Positions 37,941-45,922 are shown, counted from the stretch's first letter. The stretch is 64,000 bases of DNA from Dehalococcoidia bacterium (GCA_020432045.1 JAGQHB010000075.1:42579-106578), one strand, 5' to 3'. The notes: generated by a model from the letters alone, not told the origin. Numbers and translations are program-made.

Positions 37941-38937
37941 ACGTCCCTCCACACTCGATCCTGGTTCCCGGCGGCACCACGGCCCCAGCCGCGATCACCG
38001 ACCCGGATCCGGCGACGACACCGTCCAGTCGTGCGCCGTCACCTACTTGTACACCATCGGCAAGAACACTCTGGTTCACAATGGCATCCTTTCCGACCCG
38101 CACCCGCTCCCACAGGATAGACCCTGTAACCAATGTCCCCGCGCCCACCCTGCACCCGGGGCCCACGCTGCTCTCTCGCAGTTCCGCCCCTTCGCCAGCC
38201 TCGACATCTGCGGCAAGCACGGTCCCACCAGCGCGGATTGCCAGTGCCGTGGCCAACTCGAGGTAGCGTTCCGGCGTCCCGATATCAGCCCACAAGCCGT
38301 CAAAAACGTGGCCCAGGACCGTCCGGCGGCGCGCCACCAGTGAGGGGAATAGCGTCTCCTCCACTCGCACCGGCCCTGGTGGAATTTCATCAACAAGGCC
38401 CGCTTCGAAGATCCACACGCCCGCGTTCACCAGGTTGCTGGGGGCAGTCCCCATCGGTGGCTTCTCTACGAAGCCCGTCACCAGCCCCGTGTTATCCAGC
38501 ACCGCCACGCCGTAAGACGATGGTTCCGCCACGGGACAAAGGGCGAGCGTCAGGTCCGCACTCCGTGCCAGGTGCGCCGCCAGCGCATCCTGGAAATCGA
38601 AGTCAACGAACACGTCCCCGTTCAGGACCGCGAACCGTCCCTCGATCCCAGCCTCGCGAACGGCATTCCGAATCGCCCCCCCGGACTCCAACCGTTCGTG
38701 CTCTTCGACGATCTGCATCTGCAATTTTCCCGGCCGGCCATGTTGATACGCATCCGCCAGGTCTTCGTTCTGCCGCCCGAGCGCGAGGATCACGCGCTCG
38801 AAACCTGAGACCTCGATCCAGTCGAACAGGTACTCGATCGCTGGCCGGTTGCAGACAGGGACGAGGCTCTTATGGCGGGTCTCCGTGAGCGGGCGCAGCC
38901 GGGTCCCCAGCCCGCCCACCAGGACAATCGCGTCCAA
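37930..38937 (-). CDS. Nucleotide-sugar pyrophosphorylase (mannose-1-phosphate guanylyltransferase-like)
   Basis: 335 residues. The N-terminal nucleotidyltransferase domain has the signature AIVLVGGLGTRLRPLTETRHKSLVPV and LNGDVFVDFD for metal binding. The C-terminal part is a left-handed beta-helix repeat region (VEAGEGAELRESSVGPGCRVGAGTLV onward). The start is TTG 38937 with GGGAGGTG close upstream. It lies 20 bp after metK in the same direction. By context it probably makes GDP-mannose or a related NDP-sugar. Confidence 0.85.
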   Translation of the reverse strand: MDAIVLVGGLGTRLRPLTETRHKSLVPVCNRPAIEYLFDWIEVSGFERVILALGRQNEDLADAYQHGRPGKLQMQIVEEHERLESGGAIRNAVREAGIEGRFAVLNGDVFVDFDFQDALAAHLARSADLTLALCPVAEPSSYGVAVLDNTGLVTGFVEKPPMGTAPSNLVNAGVWIFEAGLVDEIPPGPVRVEETLFPSLVARRRTVLGHVFDGLWADIGTPERYLELATALAIRAGGTVLAADVEAGEGAELRESSVGPGCRVGAGTLVTGSILWERVRVGKDAIVNQSVLADGVQVGDGARLDGVVAGSGSVIAAGAVVPPGTRIECGGTYER

Positions 38938-38957
38938 TCAGCACCTCCCTCGGGTCT

Positions 38958-40154
38958 TCAGGATATGCCGGCAGCTGCACGGAGCGCGTCTGCGCGTTCC
39001 GTGCCCTCCCACGGAACGCGCAGATCATCGCGCCCGAAATGTCCGTATACCGCAGTCTGCTGGTAGATCGGGCGTCGAAGGTTCAACTCTGTGATGATCG
39101 CGCCGGGCCGCAGGTCGAACACCTGTCGTACCGCGCGGAGTATCAGCGAGTCCGACACTGAGCCTGTTCCGAATGTCTCCACGCTAATAGATGTCGGCTC
39201 CGCCACGCCAATCGCGTAGGACACCAGCACTTCACAGCGACGCGCCAGTCCGGCCGCGACAATGTTCTTCGCCACCCAGCGCGCCGCGTACGCGCCCGAA
39301 CGGTCGACCTTTGTTGGGTCCTTCCCGCTGAATGCACCGCCCCCGTGTCGCGCGATGCCTCCATACGTGTCAACGATAATCTTGCGCCCGGTCAGCCCTG
39401 CGTCGCCCATTGGTCCGCCAATTACGAACCGCCCCGACGGGTTCACATAGATTTTCGTTGCCGCGTCCACCATCTCCGGGCCCACGATTGGCCGGATGAT
39501 CTGATGCTCGATATCCGCCCGGATCAGCTCGTTGTTCACGTCCGGCGAATGTTGTGTGCTGATCACGATCGCAGCAGCTCGCACCGGTCGCCAGTCGTCG
39601 TCGTACTCGATCGTCACCTGGGACTTGCCATCCGGCCGCAACCACGGCATCTCGCCCGACTTCCGCTTCTGTGCCAGCTCTCGCACCAGCCGGTGAGCCA
39701 GCGAGATCGTCATCGGCATCAGCTCTGGCGTCTCGTCACATGCGAAACCGACCATCATCCCCTGGTCGCCGGCGCCGCGGTCCAGTTCATCGTGCTTGGC
39801 TCGCCCACCACGCACTTCCAGCGCCTCGTCAACAGCGTCACGGATATCGGGCGACTGCTTGTTGATCGCCGTCATCACGCCGCACGAGGCTGCATCGAAC
39901 CCGATGTCCGACGACGTGTAGCCGATCTCGCGGACCGTCTCCCTCACCAGGGCCGGGATGTCCGCGTAGCCCTTGGTCGTGATCTCTCCTGTCACCAGGA
40001 TCATGCCGTTGGTCGCCAGCGTCTCGCACGCGACCCTGGACATCGGGTCCTGCGCGATCAGCGCATCGAGCACGGCATCGGAGATCTGATCGCACATCTT
40101 GTCCGGGTGGCCCTCCGTCACCGATTCAGACGTGAGCAGCTTTCGTTCGTTCAT
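38958..40154 (-). CDS. metK: S-adenosylmethionine synthetase
   Basis: 398 residues. Forms SAM from methionine and ATP. The three-domain family pattern is intact: [46 protein letters not shown] with the conserved loop, then [25 protein letters not shown] and [17 protein letters not shown]. Upstream lie a SAM-sensing riboswitch and an intrinsic terminator, so expression should fall when SAM is high. Three sugar-nucleotide genes follow on the same strand with short gaps or overlaps and may share this control. Confidence 0.98.
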   Translation of the reverse strand: MNERKLLTSESVTEGHPDKMCDQISDAVLDALIAQDPMSRVACETLATNGMILVTGEITTKGYADIPALVRETVREIGYTSSDIGFDAASCGVMTAINKQSPDIRDAVDEALEVRGGRAKHDELDRGAGDQGMMVGFACDETPELMPMTISLAHRLVRELAQKRKSGEMPWLRPDGKSQVTIEYDDDWRPVRAAAIVISTQHSPDVNNELIRADIEHQIIRPIVGPEMVDAATKIYVNPSGRFVIGGPMGDAGLTGRKIIVDTYGGIARHGGGAFSGKDPTKVDRSGAYAARWVAKNIVAAGLARRCEVLVSYAIGVAEPTSISVETFGTGSVSDSLILRAVRQVFDLRPGAIITELNLRRPIYQQTAVYGHFGRDDLRVPWEGTERADALRAAAGIS

Positions 40155-40189
40155 CGTTCCAACCCCAGTGCGTTTGATTTCTGCTGGCC

Positions 40190-40222
40190 AACAGAAAACC
40201 CCTTCGCCAGCGCGAAGAGGTT
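40190..40222 (-). terminator. Riboswitch-linked intrinsic terminator before metK
   Basis: On the minus strand, an 11-bp stem with G-U/mismatch tolerance, AACCTCTTCGC/GCGAAGGGGTT (40212-40222 with 40197-40207, loop GCTG), is followed by TTTTCTGTT. It lies 36-43 bp before the metK ATG and downstream of the aptamer, the expected place for a transcription-off expression platform. Confidence 0.8.
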
Positions 40223-40293
40223 TGATTCGATTTTGCTATCGTCCAATTGACCCCTCCTCGTGAGGGGCGGACCTTGCGGTTCCGCCTTTTGTT

Positions 40294-40371
40294 GCCCGCG
40301 CGTGCGGGCCGCGTTGTCTTGGCACCTTGGAGGCTGACCAGGTTGCCGGGCATCTGATGCCCTCTGAACGC
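40294..40371 (-). ncRNA. SAM riboswitch (SAM-I clan, compact; SAM-IV or I/IV-like)
   Basis: Minus-strand aptamer. P1 is GCGTT (40367-40371) with AACGC (40311-40315). P2 is GGGCAT-CAG-ATGCCC, and P3 is formed by ACCT ... AGGT. The conserved SAM-binding core reads CCCGGCAACC and then CCAAGGTGCCA. P2 is a short simple hairpin without the kink-turn extension of SAM-I, which points to the SAM-IV or SAM-I/IV type. A further hairpin, GCCCGC/GCGGGC, follows P1 at 40294-40309. Exact class needs a covariance-model score. Confidence 0.85.
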
Positions 40372-40397
40372 TTCGTCTAGCGTACAACGACGAAAAG

Positions 40398-41402
40398 CTA
40401 GACGCCTGTGGACGCGCTGCCTGCCATCCCATCCACTCCCCCGCTATCCAACGTCTCCCACCAATCCCAGAAGGTGTCCAGCATCTCTCCTCGCTCGTGC
40501 GCCTGGTGGATCGCTGCCCGCGTTGGGTTCGAATACGGCAGGCCATTCTCCACATACCAGCCGAGGTGCCGCCGCGTCTGGTTCAGCACCACCCTCGGGC
40601 TCGCTTCGAAATGTTCCGCCAACAGTGCCATGTGCCGCTCAATGATCGCCGCTTTTCGTGACTTTTGTTGGCCCGCCGGCAGGCATTCGAACTCCTCATC
40701 GAAGACCCACGGCCGGCCGAATGCTCCGCGGCCGATCATCACGTCTGCGCACCCGGTCTGCTCGATCATTGCCCGTGCTTCGGCTGGCGAAGTCACGTCC
40801 CCGTTTCCCGTGACAGGCACGTTCACGGCCTCTACCACATCGCGGATGATGTCCCACGGTGCTCGCCCCGAGAACCGCTGCGAACGCGTCCGCGGGTGTA
40901 CGACAATTGCATCGACACCCACGTCCTCGGCCATTTTTGCGACCTCGACAGCGTTCAGATGCTCGTCATCCCAACCCCCGCGGATCTTCACGGTGAGTGG
41001 CACCTGTACAACGTGTCGCAGGCGGCGAAGCAGTTGAGCGGTCTCCGGGACGTCGCGCATCAATGCCGCGCCCTTCCCCTGTTTCGTGATCTTCGGCATC
41101 GGACACCCCATGTTGAGGTCGACGATGTCCGCCCCCGCCTCCTGAACCATCTCAGCGGCCTGGCAGAGCAGGTCAGCATCGCAACCCAGCAGTTGCATCG
41201 CCAGCGGCCGCTCTCCTGCGTAATGCCGGACGATGTCCCGGGCGCGCACCGCACCACGCACCAGCGAGATCGCGTCGATCTCCTCAGTCGTCGTCATGCT
41301 GCTGCCACACTCCCGCGCTACCAGCCTGAATGGCGCGTTCGTTACGTCCGCCATCGGCGCCAGCCGCAGTCGCCCCACAATTGCCACATCAGCGATTCGC
41401 AT
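40398..41402 (-). CDS. dusB: tRNA-dihydrouridine synthase (DusB-type)
   Basis: 334 residues. FMN/NADPH enzyme reducing uridine in tRNA D-loops. Motifs: RLRLAPMADVTNAPFRLVARECG at the N-terminus, PLAMQLLGCDADLLCQAAEMVQEAGADIVDLNMGCPMPKITKQGKGAALM with the catalytic Cys in MGCP, then KIRGGWDDEHLNAVEVA, VHPRTRSQRFSGRAPWDII and GNGDVTSPAEARAMIEQTGCADVMIGRGAFGRPW. ATG 41402 (MRIADVAIVGRL) fits the family start. The SAM riboswitch lies just after its stop. Confidence 0.93.
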   Translation of the reverse strand: MRIADVAIVGRLRLAPMADVTNAPFRLVARECGSSMTTTEEIDAISLVRGAVRARDIVRHYAGERPLAMQLLGCDADLLCQAAEMVQEAGADIVDLNMGCPMPKITKQGKGAALMRDVPETAQLLRRLRHVVQVPLTVKIRGGWDDEHLNAVEVAKMAEDVGVDAIVVHPRTRSQRFSGRAPWDIIRDVVEAVNVPVTGNGDVTSPAEARAMIEQTGCADVMIGRGAFGRPWVFDEEFECLPAGQQKSRKAAIIERHMALLAEHFEASPRVVLNQTRRHLGWYVENGLPYSNPTRAAIHQAHERGEMLDTFWDWWETLDSGGVDGMAGSASTGV

Positions 41403-41443
41403 CTCGCGAGGATACCAACGCCTCGCCTCAGTCGCCCGGGTTC

Positions 41444-42259
41444 CTAGTTCCCCCAGACGTGCCCGCCGTCCACGTTGATCGCCTGGCCTGTGATCCAATT
41501 CCCGCGATTCGAGACGAGGAACAGCACCATCTCAGCGCACTCGCTTCCGTCCCCGGCCCGCTGCAGGGGGATCATCCGCAGCGTTTGCTCCCACCGTTCG
41601 CCCCGGCCGATGTCATCCATCCGGAACGTATCGATAATGCCGGGGCATACCGCGTTCACGCGGATCTGGTGCTTCGCCAGCTCCAGCGCCATCGACCGGC
41701 TGAGGGCATTGATGCCTGCCTTCGATGCCGCGTACGCAGCCGTGTTGGCCCCCGCCGTCTTGGATGCGATCGACGAGATATTTACGATGCTTCCGCCCTC
41801 GCCCTGTGCGAGCAACTGCTTCGCGACCTCCTTCGAGAGCAAGAACGTCCCGTCGAGGTTCGTCACCAGGACCTTCTTCCAGACCTCATACGGCAACTCT
41901 GTTGCTGGGACCCGGTCGTCACCGCGTGCCGCTCCAGCGTTGTTCACCAGCACATCAATGCGGCCGAATTCGGCCAATGCCCGCTTCACCAGGTCCTGGT
42001 TCGCTTTTTCGCTACTCACATCGCTAACCAGCGACAGGACCTTCACTCCGTGGGCCGTGCATTCATCCGCGACGCTTGCGATATCCCGCCATCCCGCTGC
42101 CTTCTCGTCATCCGGGTAACGCTCTGGCGGCCTCCCGGTACCCGTGAGCACGATGTGCGCGCCGGCCTCCGCCAGCTTCACAGCGATCGGCCTCCCAATA
42201 CTACGCATCCGCCCGGCACCGGTGACAATCGCGACCTTTCCAGCCAGTTCCTTTTCCAC
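41444..42259 (-). CDS. Short-chain dehydrogenase/reductase
   Basis: 271 residues, classical SDR. Nucleotide-binding TGAGRMRSIGRPIAVKLAEAGA (the spacing of the Gly motif is slightly extended), NNAGAARGDD, catalytic Ser in VNISSIAS, and catalytic YAASKAG. The C-terminal NVDGGHVWGN matches the family end. GTG 42259 has GGAGGG five bases upstream. It is divergent from the selenoprotein gene, with about 105 bp between starts. The substrate is unknown. Confidence 0.87.
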   Translation of the reverse strand: MEKELAGKVAIVTGAGRMRSIGRPIAVKLAEAGAHIVLTGTGRPPERYPDDEKAAGWRDIASVADECTAHGVKVLSLVSDVSSEKANQDLVKRALAEFGRIDVLVNNAGAARGDDRVPATELPYEVWKKVLVTNLDGTFLLSKEVAKQLLAQGEGGSIVNISSIASKTAGANTAAYAASKAGINALSRSMALELAKHQIRVNAVCPGIIDTFRMDDIGRGERWEQTLRMIPLQRAGDGSECAEMVLFLVSNRGNWITGQAINVDGGHVWGN

Positions 42260-42335
42260 GTGTCCCTCCGCGTTGCCGGCAGGAGTTTGACGGCCGGCGC
42301 GCGACGAAGCATACGCGTTCCCGGGCGCCGCCCTG

Positions 42336-42359
42336 TACACTCACCTCCCGCAGGAGGTG
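42336..42359 (+). promoter_or_regulatory. Promoter -10 and SD-containing hairpin before the Sec-peroxiredoxin
   Basis: TACACT (42336-42341) is a plausible -10. Directly after it, CACCTCC (42342-42348) can pair perfectly with GGAGGTG (42353-42359) across a CGCA loop, burying the SD of the TTG start at 42365. If transcription starts at the normal distance from this -10, part of the left arm may be the 5' end of the RNA. Confidence 0.4.
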
Positions 42360-42364
42360 CGACC

Positions 42365-42832
42365 TTGGCAATCGAAGTAGGGCAACCAGCCCCGCCGTTC
42401 ACGCTGCTCGATAAAGATCGTCAGCAGCTCACCCTCGAATCATTCCCCGGCAAACACCTGGTGCTGGCGTTTTATCCGCTGGCATTCACCGGTGGCTGAA
42501 CGAGCGAGATGACCGCCTTCCGGACGCATACGGATGCGTTCGCGCGGGCGAATGCCCAGGTTCTGGGCATCAGCGTCGATTCTTTCGCCGCCGCGGGCGA
42601 GTTCCAGCAGAAGCTTGGCCTCGAATTCCCGCTCGTCTCCGACTTCCCCAAATACCAGGCAGGCCGCGATTATGGCGTTTACAACGAACAGTTCGGCATT
42701 CACGGCCGGACCACCGTGATCGTCGACCGGGAAGGCATCGTGCGATCCATTCATTCAGAGGTGCGCGATTTCGAATCCCATCCCACGAACGCGTTGGACG
42801 TGCTCCGATCACTTGGCGAGAACCCGGATTAG
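42365..42832 (+). CDS. prxU: Selenocysteine-containing AhpE-like peroxiredoxin (in-frame UGA at peroxidatic site)
   Basis: 155 codons read through one UGA. Thiol/selenol peroxidase of the AhpC/TSA superfamily. Start TTG 42365 has GGAGG seven bases upstream and begins AIEVGQPAPPFTLLDKD. The active-site stretch reads LAFYPLAFTGG-U-TSEMTAF; the family norm is FYPLAFTG-x-C-T-S-E-M. The UGA (42497-42499, codon 45) thus sits exactly where the peroxidatic Cys belongs. Homology continues in frame (LGISVDSFAAAGEF, RTTVIVDREGIVRSIH) to TAG at 42830-42832. No Cys occurs downstream, so it is a 1-Sec enzyme needing an outside reductant. Length matches AhpE. A hairpin follows the UGA. The alternative, a broken Cys gene, is less likely. 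Confidence 0.82.
42514..42550 (+). promoter_or_regulatory. Probable bacterial SECIS element
   Basis: Stem-loop inside the coding region starting 15 nt after the UGA. The lower stem is CGCC/GGCG (42514-42517 with 42547-42550), with an internal loop, then a 9-bp upper stem CGGACGCAT/ATGCGTTCG (42521-42529 with 42534-42542, one G-U) and loop ACGG. The apical loop is 30 nt from the UGA, within the range used by SelB-dependent SECIS elements. A weaker alternative, TCCG/CGGA with loop GACGCATA (42523-42530), has the G-first loop typical of bacterial SECIS models. Confidence 0.6.
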
Positions 42833-42851
42833 TCCAGGCCCTGGGCATGCA

Positions 42852-42883
42852 CAAGAGGGGTTGCCGTTCGGCAACCCCTCTTG
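42852..42883. terminator. Bidirectional intrinsic terminator
   Basis: A 15-bp perfect inverted repeat (42852-42866 with 42869-42883) lies between the convergent Sec-peroxiredoxin and CAP-domain genes. T-rich sequence on the plus side (CTTTCC) is modest, so efficiency comes mainly from the stem. Confidence 0.75.
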
Positions 42884-42909
42884 CTTTCCGCTCTCTTCCA
42901 ACTTTCCGC

Positions 42910-43677
42910 CTACCGGGATCCGCGGCCCCAGCGTGACGATGGCGGGGTTGACGTCGCCGTGACCGTCACCGATGGCGTCTTGCTGGGCGTTGCAGTTACC
43001 GTCGGGGCCGATCCGCCGCGCCCCCTCCTGCTGGTTGCCGTAGGTGAGGGCGTCTTTGTGGGAGTCGCCGTCGCGGACGCTGTAGGCGAAGGGGATGGCG
43101 GCCGCACTGTCGCTGTCGGTGACGGTGCCGGGCTGCCACTGTCGTCGTAGGTCCCGAAGTCCGTCACCCAGTACCAGTTGTATGGTGAGCCCGCGACCTG
43201 CACGCGTGCGATACCGATCACTCGATACGACGTGTTCAGCATGTTGGCGTTGTGCCCGCTGGAATTGCGCCACGCATCAAACACTTCCTGGGCCGTGTCC
43301 CAGGCAGTCCCGGCGGCGATGTTCTCACCAGCCCCACCTGCGTAGCCACAGTTTTGCGCCCTCGTCGAAGGCGACCGTCCAAGCGAATCTGTGTGCGAGA
43401 AATACGCCTTCGAGCCCATATCCTGGGCGAGCCAGGCGGAGGCTTTGTTGAGTGTCGGCGAAACCTTCAGTGCTGATCGGCCGTTCTGTGCCCGGTAATC
43501 GTTGATAAGCGTCAGGAACGCCGTCTCCTGGGCATCCAGGCTGTCGCCGCTGACCGAGCAGTTCGTTACCGCCAGAGCTGGCTGCGCCGACGGGGCTATC
43601 GAAAGCGTTCCGGCGCCCGCCAGGGCAATCAATGCCGCTGCCAGCACCGCCCCGAGTTGAGGTCGAAATACGCGCAT
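42910..43677 (-). CDS. Secreted CAP/SCP-domain protein with Pro/Thr-rich tail
   Basis: 255 residues. A signal peptide (MRVFRPQLGAVLAAALIALAG ... PALA, residues 1-36) is followed by a CAP domain (about 45-165). It has the typical CAP signatures LTLINDYRAQNG, KASAWLAQDMGSKAYFSHTDS, YAGGAGENIAAG and AWRNSSGHNANMLN, with the cavity His residues and Glu. The remaining ~90 residues are a low-complexity Pro/Ser/Thr/Ala tail interrupted by Arg-Gly clusters. ATG 43677 has GGAGG five bases upstream. CAP proteins of this type are secreted and their bacterial function is poorly known. Confidence 0.88.
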   Translation of the reverse strand: MRVFRPQLGAVLAAALIALAGAGTLSIAPSAQPALAVTNCSVSGDSLDAQETAFLTLINDYRAQNGRSALKVSPTLNKASAWLAQDMGSKAYFSHTDSLGRSPSTRAQNCGYAGGAGENIAAGTAWDTAQEVFDAWRNSSGHNANMLNTSYRVIGIARVQVAGSPYNWYWVTDFGTYDDSGSPAPSPTATVRPPSPSPTASATATPTKTPSPTATSRRGRGGSAPTVTATPSKTPSVTVTATSTPPSSRWGRGSR

Positions 43678-43859
43678 GTGGTCCTCCGCTGCCGGAAATC
43701 CGGCTACCACACGATTCGACCAGACTCGGTGGCTGGAAGGGTCATCGGCACGTAAACGATTGGCGACGAAGGTGAAAATTTCGCGTTCTCTACCGATGTC
43801 CCGTCCAACGCAATCCGTCACATGTTGCGCATTGGGGCGCTCGCCGTTCCCCTATCGGC

Positions 43860-44252
43860 ATGCCCGAAAACGCATTCCGCACCGACGGCACGATCGACTC
43901 CTTTGAGAACCGCCACGAGGGGCGGGACTACACGATCGAATTCGCTGCCCCGGAGTTCACGTCTGTCTGCCCGATGACCGGCCTGCCCGACTTCGGCGTC
44001 ATCCGCATCCGTTACGTCCCGGCTGACCGTTGCATCGAACTACGAAGTTTCAAGTACTACCTGTTCACATTTCGCAACCGCGGGATCTTCTACGAGGACC
44101 TCGCCAACACGCTTCTCGATGACATCGTTGCCGCCGTCCACCCGCGTGAACTCGATGTCATCGCGGAGATGAACGCCCGCGGCGGCATCACAGCAACAGT
44201 CACTGCAAGCTATCGTGCAGCCGGCCGTGACGTTGCACGGCGAGAGCCCTAG
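43860..44252 (+). CDS. queF: NADPH-dependent 7-cyano-7-deazaguanine (preQ0) reductase
   Basis: 130 residues, short YkvM-type QueF. Reduces preQ0 nitrile to preQ1 in queuosine synthesis. The active site is EFTSVCPMTGLPDFGVI, with the thioimide-forming Cys and the later catalytic Asp, followed by ELRSFKYYLFTFRNRGIFYED, with the conserved E-[L]-K/RSFK pattern. No other queuosine gene lies nearby, although a tRNA-modifying dusB is 2.5 kb away. No preQ1 riboswitch was recognised upstream. Confidence 0.93.
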   Translation: MPENAFRTDGTIDSFENRHEGRDYTIEFAAPEFTSVCPMTGLPDFGVIRIRYVPADRCIELRSFKYYLFTFRNRGIFYEDLANTLLDDIVAAVHPRELDVIAEMNARGGITATVTASYRAAGRDVARREP

Positions 44253-44263
44253 ACTACCCGCCC

Positions 44264-45064
44264 GTGCACATGCTCGGCGGACGCGGTCAGAAGCAGAATG
44301 CCCAACGTGGTGGGTTCCCGGAGCGGCGCATTCTTGATGTCCCCAGCGTTACCCCCAGGACCATGCGGGAAGTTCAGCGCATCGCCCAGGAAGACTTCGC
44401 CTTCGACATCCTCCAGATCACCGAAAACGCCGGCCGGGCCGCTGCCGCAGTCGCGCTGGCCATGACCGGTGGACACGGCCGCGGTCAGCGTGTCGTGATC
44501 CTTGCCGGTGGCGGAAACATGGGCGCCGCCGGGCTTGCTGCCGCACGCCACCTGGTCAACTGGGGCTGCCACGTCGAGCCCGTCTTCGCTGAGGTCGAGA
44601 CCGAGATGTCTTTCGGAGCGCGCCGCCAGGTTCAGATCCTTCGCAAGGCCGGGATCATCGAAGCCGTCGGAGAATCCACCAGCGAAGACACGATGGAGCA
44701 GCACCTCCACGACGCTGACCTCGTCATCGATGCGATCAACGGATACGGTTTCGAAGGACCTGCCACCGGCATCAGTGCCGCGCTCATCAACCTCCTCCTG
44801 GAATCTCGCCGCCCCACCCTTGCCCTCGATGTTCCGACCGGCCTCAAGGCCACCACTGGCGAACCAACTGAGCCCTGCATCGAGGCAACCACCACGCTCG
44901 CACTTGATCTCCCGAAAGTCGGAGTCGTCGCGCCCGCTGCCCGGCCCTATGTCGGTGAACTCTACCTGGCTGACCTCGGAATCCCTCGCGCCGTCTACGA
45001 GCGTGCCGGCGTGATCGTCGGCTCGACGTTTGCCGATGGCCCGATCATCCGCATCCGCCGCTGA
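44264..45064 (+). CDS. nnrE: NAD(P)H-hydrate epimerase (YjeF N-terminal domain)
   Basis: 266 residues. Repairs damaged NAD(P)HX by epimerising the hydrate. Signature: VTPRTMREVQRIAQEDFAFDILQITENAGRAAA, then VVILAGGGNMGAAGLAAARHL with the nucleotide loop, LVIDAINGYGFEG with the catalytic Asp, and LALDVPTGLKATTGEP. The usual fused dehydratase domain (NnrD) is absent. The start is GTG 44264 or ATG 44270, 11-17 bp after queF. Confidence 0.85.
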   Translation: MHMLGGRGQKQNAQRGGFPERRILDVPSVTPRTMREVQRIAQEDFAFDILQITENAGRAAAAVALAMTGGHGRGQRVVILAGGGNMGAAGLAAARHLVNWGCHVEPVFAEVETEMSFGARRQVQILRKAGIIEAVGESTSEDTMEQHLHDADLVIDAINGYGFEGPATGISAALINLLLESRRPTLALDVPTGLKATTGEPTEPCIEATTTLALDLPKVGVVAPAARPYVGELYLADLGIPRAVYERAGVIVGSTFADGPIIRIRR

Positions 45065-45118
45065 CGGGCGCACGGCCTGTTTCTGGCTAATCCCTTCTGC
45101 TATTGGCGAGGTATCCAG

Positions 45119-45922
45119 GTGCGTACACGTTACGTGACATTACTGCCCGGGATCGCGCGGATCCAGGCCATCAACTCCAACCCTGCTTTCCTCGCATCCA
45201 CTTCTCTCAGCGTGACGTTTCTCTCTGATCCGGACGTGATCGGTGAACTCCTCCCGCCGCCGCTTGAGGCTGCCGAACCGCGAGTCACCATCTCGGTCTA
45301 CGAATTTGCTGAATCCAACTGCGTGGGGCCTTTCAGCGGCGCCAGCGTTAGCCTCGCCTGCCGGTACGACGGCAATGATGGCTCCTACTGCCTGGCGATG
45401 CCGAGGAGCACTGATGCAGCCGTCGTCTTCGGTCGCGAGCATTATGGCGAGCCCACGAAGCTCGCCAGCTGCCACGTCGAGCAACGTGGTCATTTCGCGC
45501 ATGGAACCGTAGCCCGCCACGGTGTGACCTACATCGAGCTGGCGGGCGTGTTTGATGAACCGCTGAGCGCGTCGGGGCGCGCGACCGTCTCTCAGCACTA
45601 CTCATTCAAGTTCTTGCCGGAAGCATCTGGCGAGGGTCTTGCGTTCGACCCCCAGCTCGTGCGCGTCACCCACCGCGCCCTCACTCACCAGCTAACGCGT
45701 GGCAGTGGAACGGTCATCCTCCGCGAATCACGGCACGATCCGGTGATCGACATCCCCGTGCTAGAAGTCGAAGGAGCCACGTTCAGCCACGGCGAAACGC
45801 GCACCAGCGGCGAAGTCGTCGCCACTGTCCCGGCCGAGGCGTTCCTTCCCTGGGCCTTCGGCAAGCACGATGACACCAGACAGCCTGGGCAGATCAGTTC
45901 GTGCTTCCTACCGCGTCGTTAA
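45119..45922 (+). CDS. Acetoacetate-decarboxylase-family protein
   Basis: 267 residues with the ADC fold pattern: LPPPLEAAEPRVTISVYEFAESN, SLACRYDGNDGSYCLAMPRSTDAAVVFGREHYGEPTKLAS and the beta-cone remainder. True decarboxylases carry two adjacent Lys in a P-K-K-L motif, the first forming the Schiff base; here it reads P-T-K-L, so the chemistry may differ or the remaining Lys may act. The start GTG 45119 follows GAGGTATCC. The gene follows nnrE and converges on the cobalamin adenosyltransferase gene. Confidence 0.75.
   Translation: MRTRYVTLLPGIARIQAINSNPAFLASTSLSVTFLSDPDVIGELLPPPLEAAEPRVTISVYEFAESNCVGPFSGASVSLACRYDGNDGSYCLAMPRSTDAAVVFGREHYGEPTKLASCHVEQRGHFAHGTVARHGVTYIELAGVFDEPLSASGRATVSQHYSFKFLPEASGEGLAFDPQLVRVTHRALTHQLTRGSGTVILRESRHDPVIDIPVLEVEGATFSHGETRTSGEVVATVPAEAFLPWAFGKHDDTRQPGQISSCFLPRR

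Noticed and set aside
42365..42832. Sec-peroxiredoxin gene as a frameshifted or nonsense pseudogene
   Set aside because: The frame is continuous, the single UGA falls exactly on the catalytic Cys codon, both flanks are conserved, and a hairpin follows at SECIS distance. A pseudogene would be expected to show random damage.
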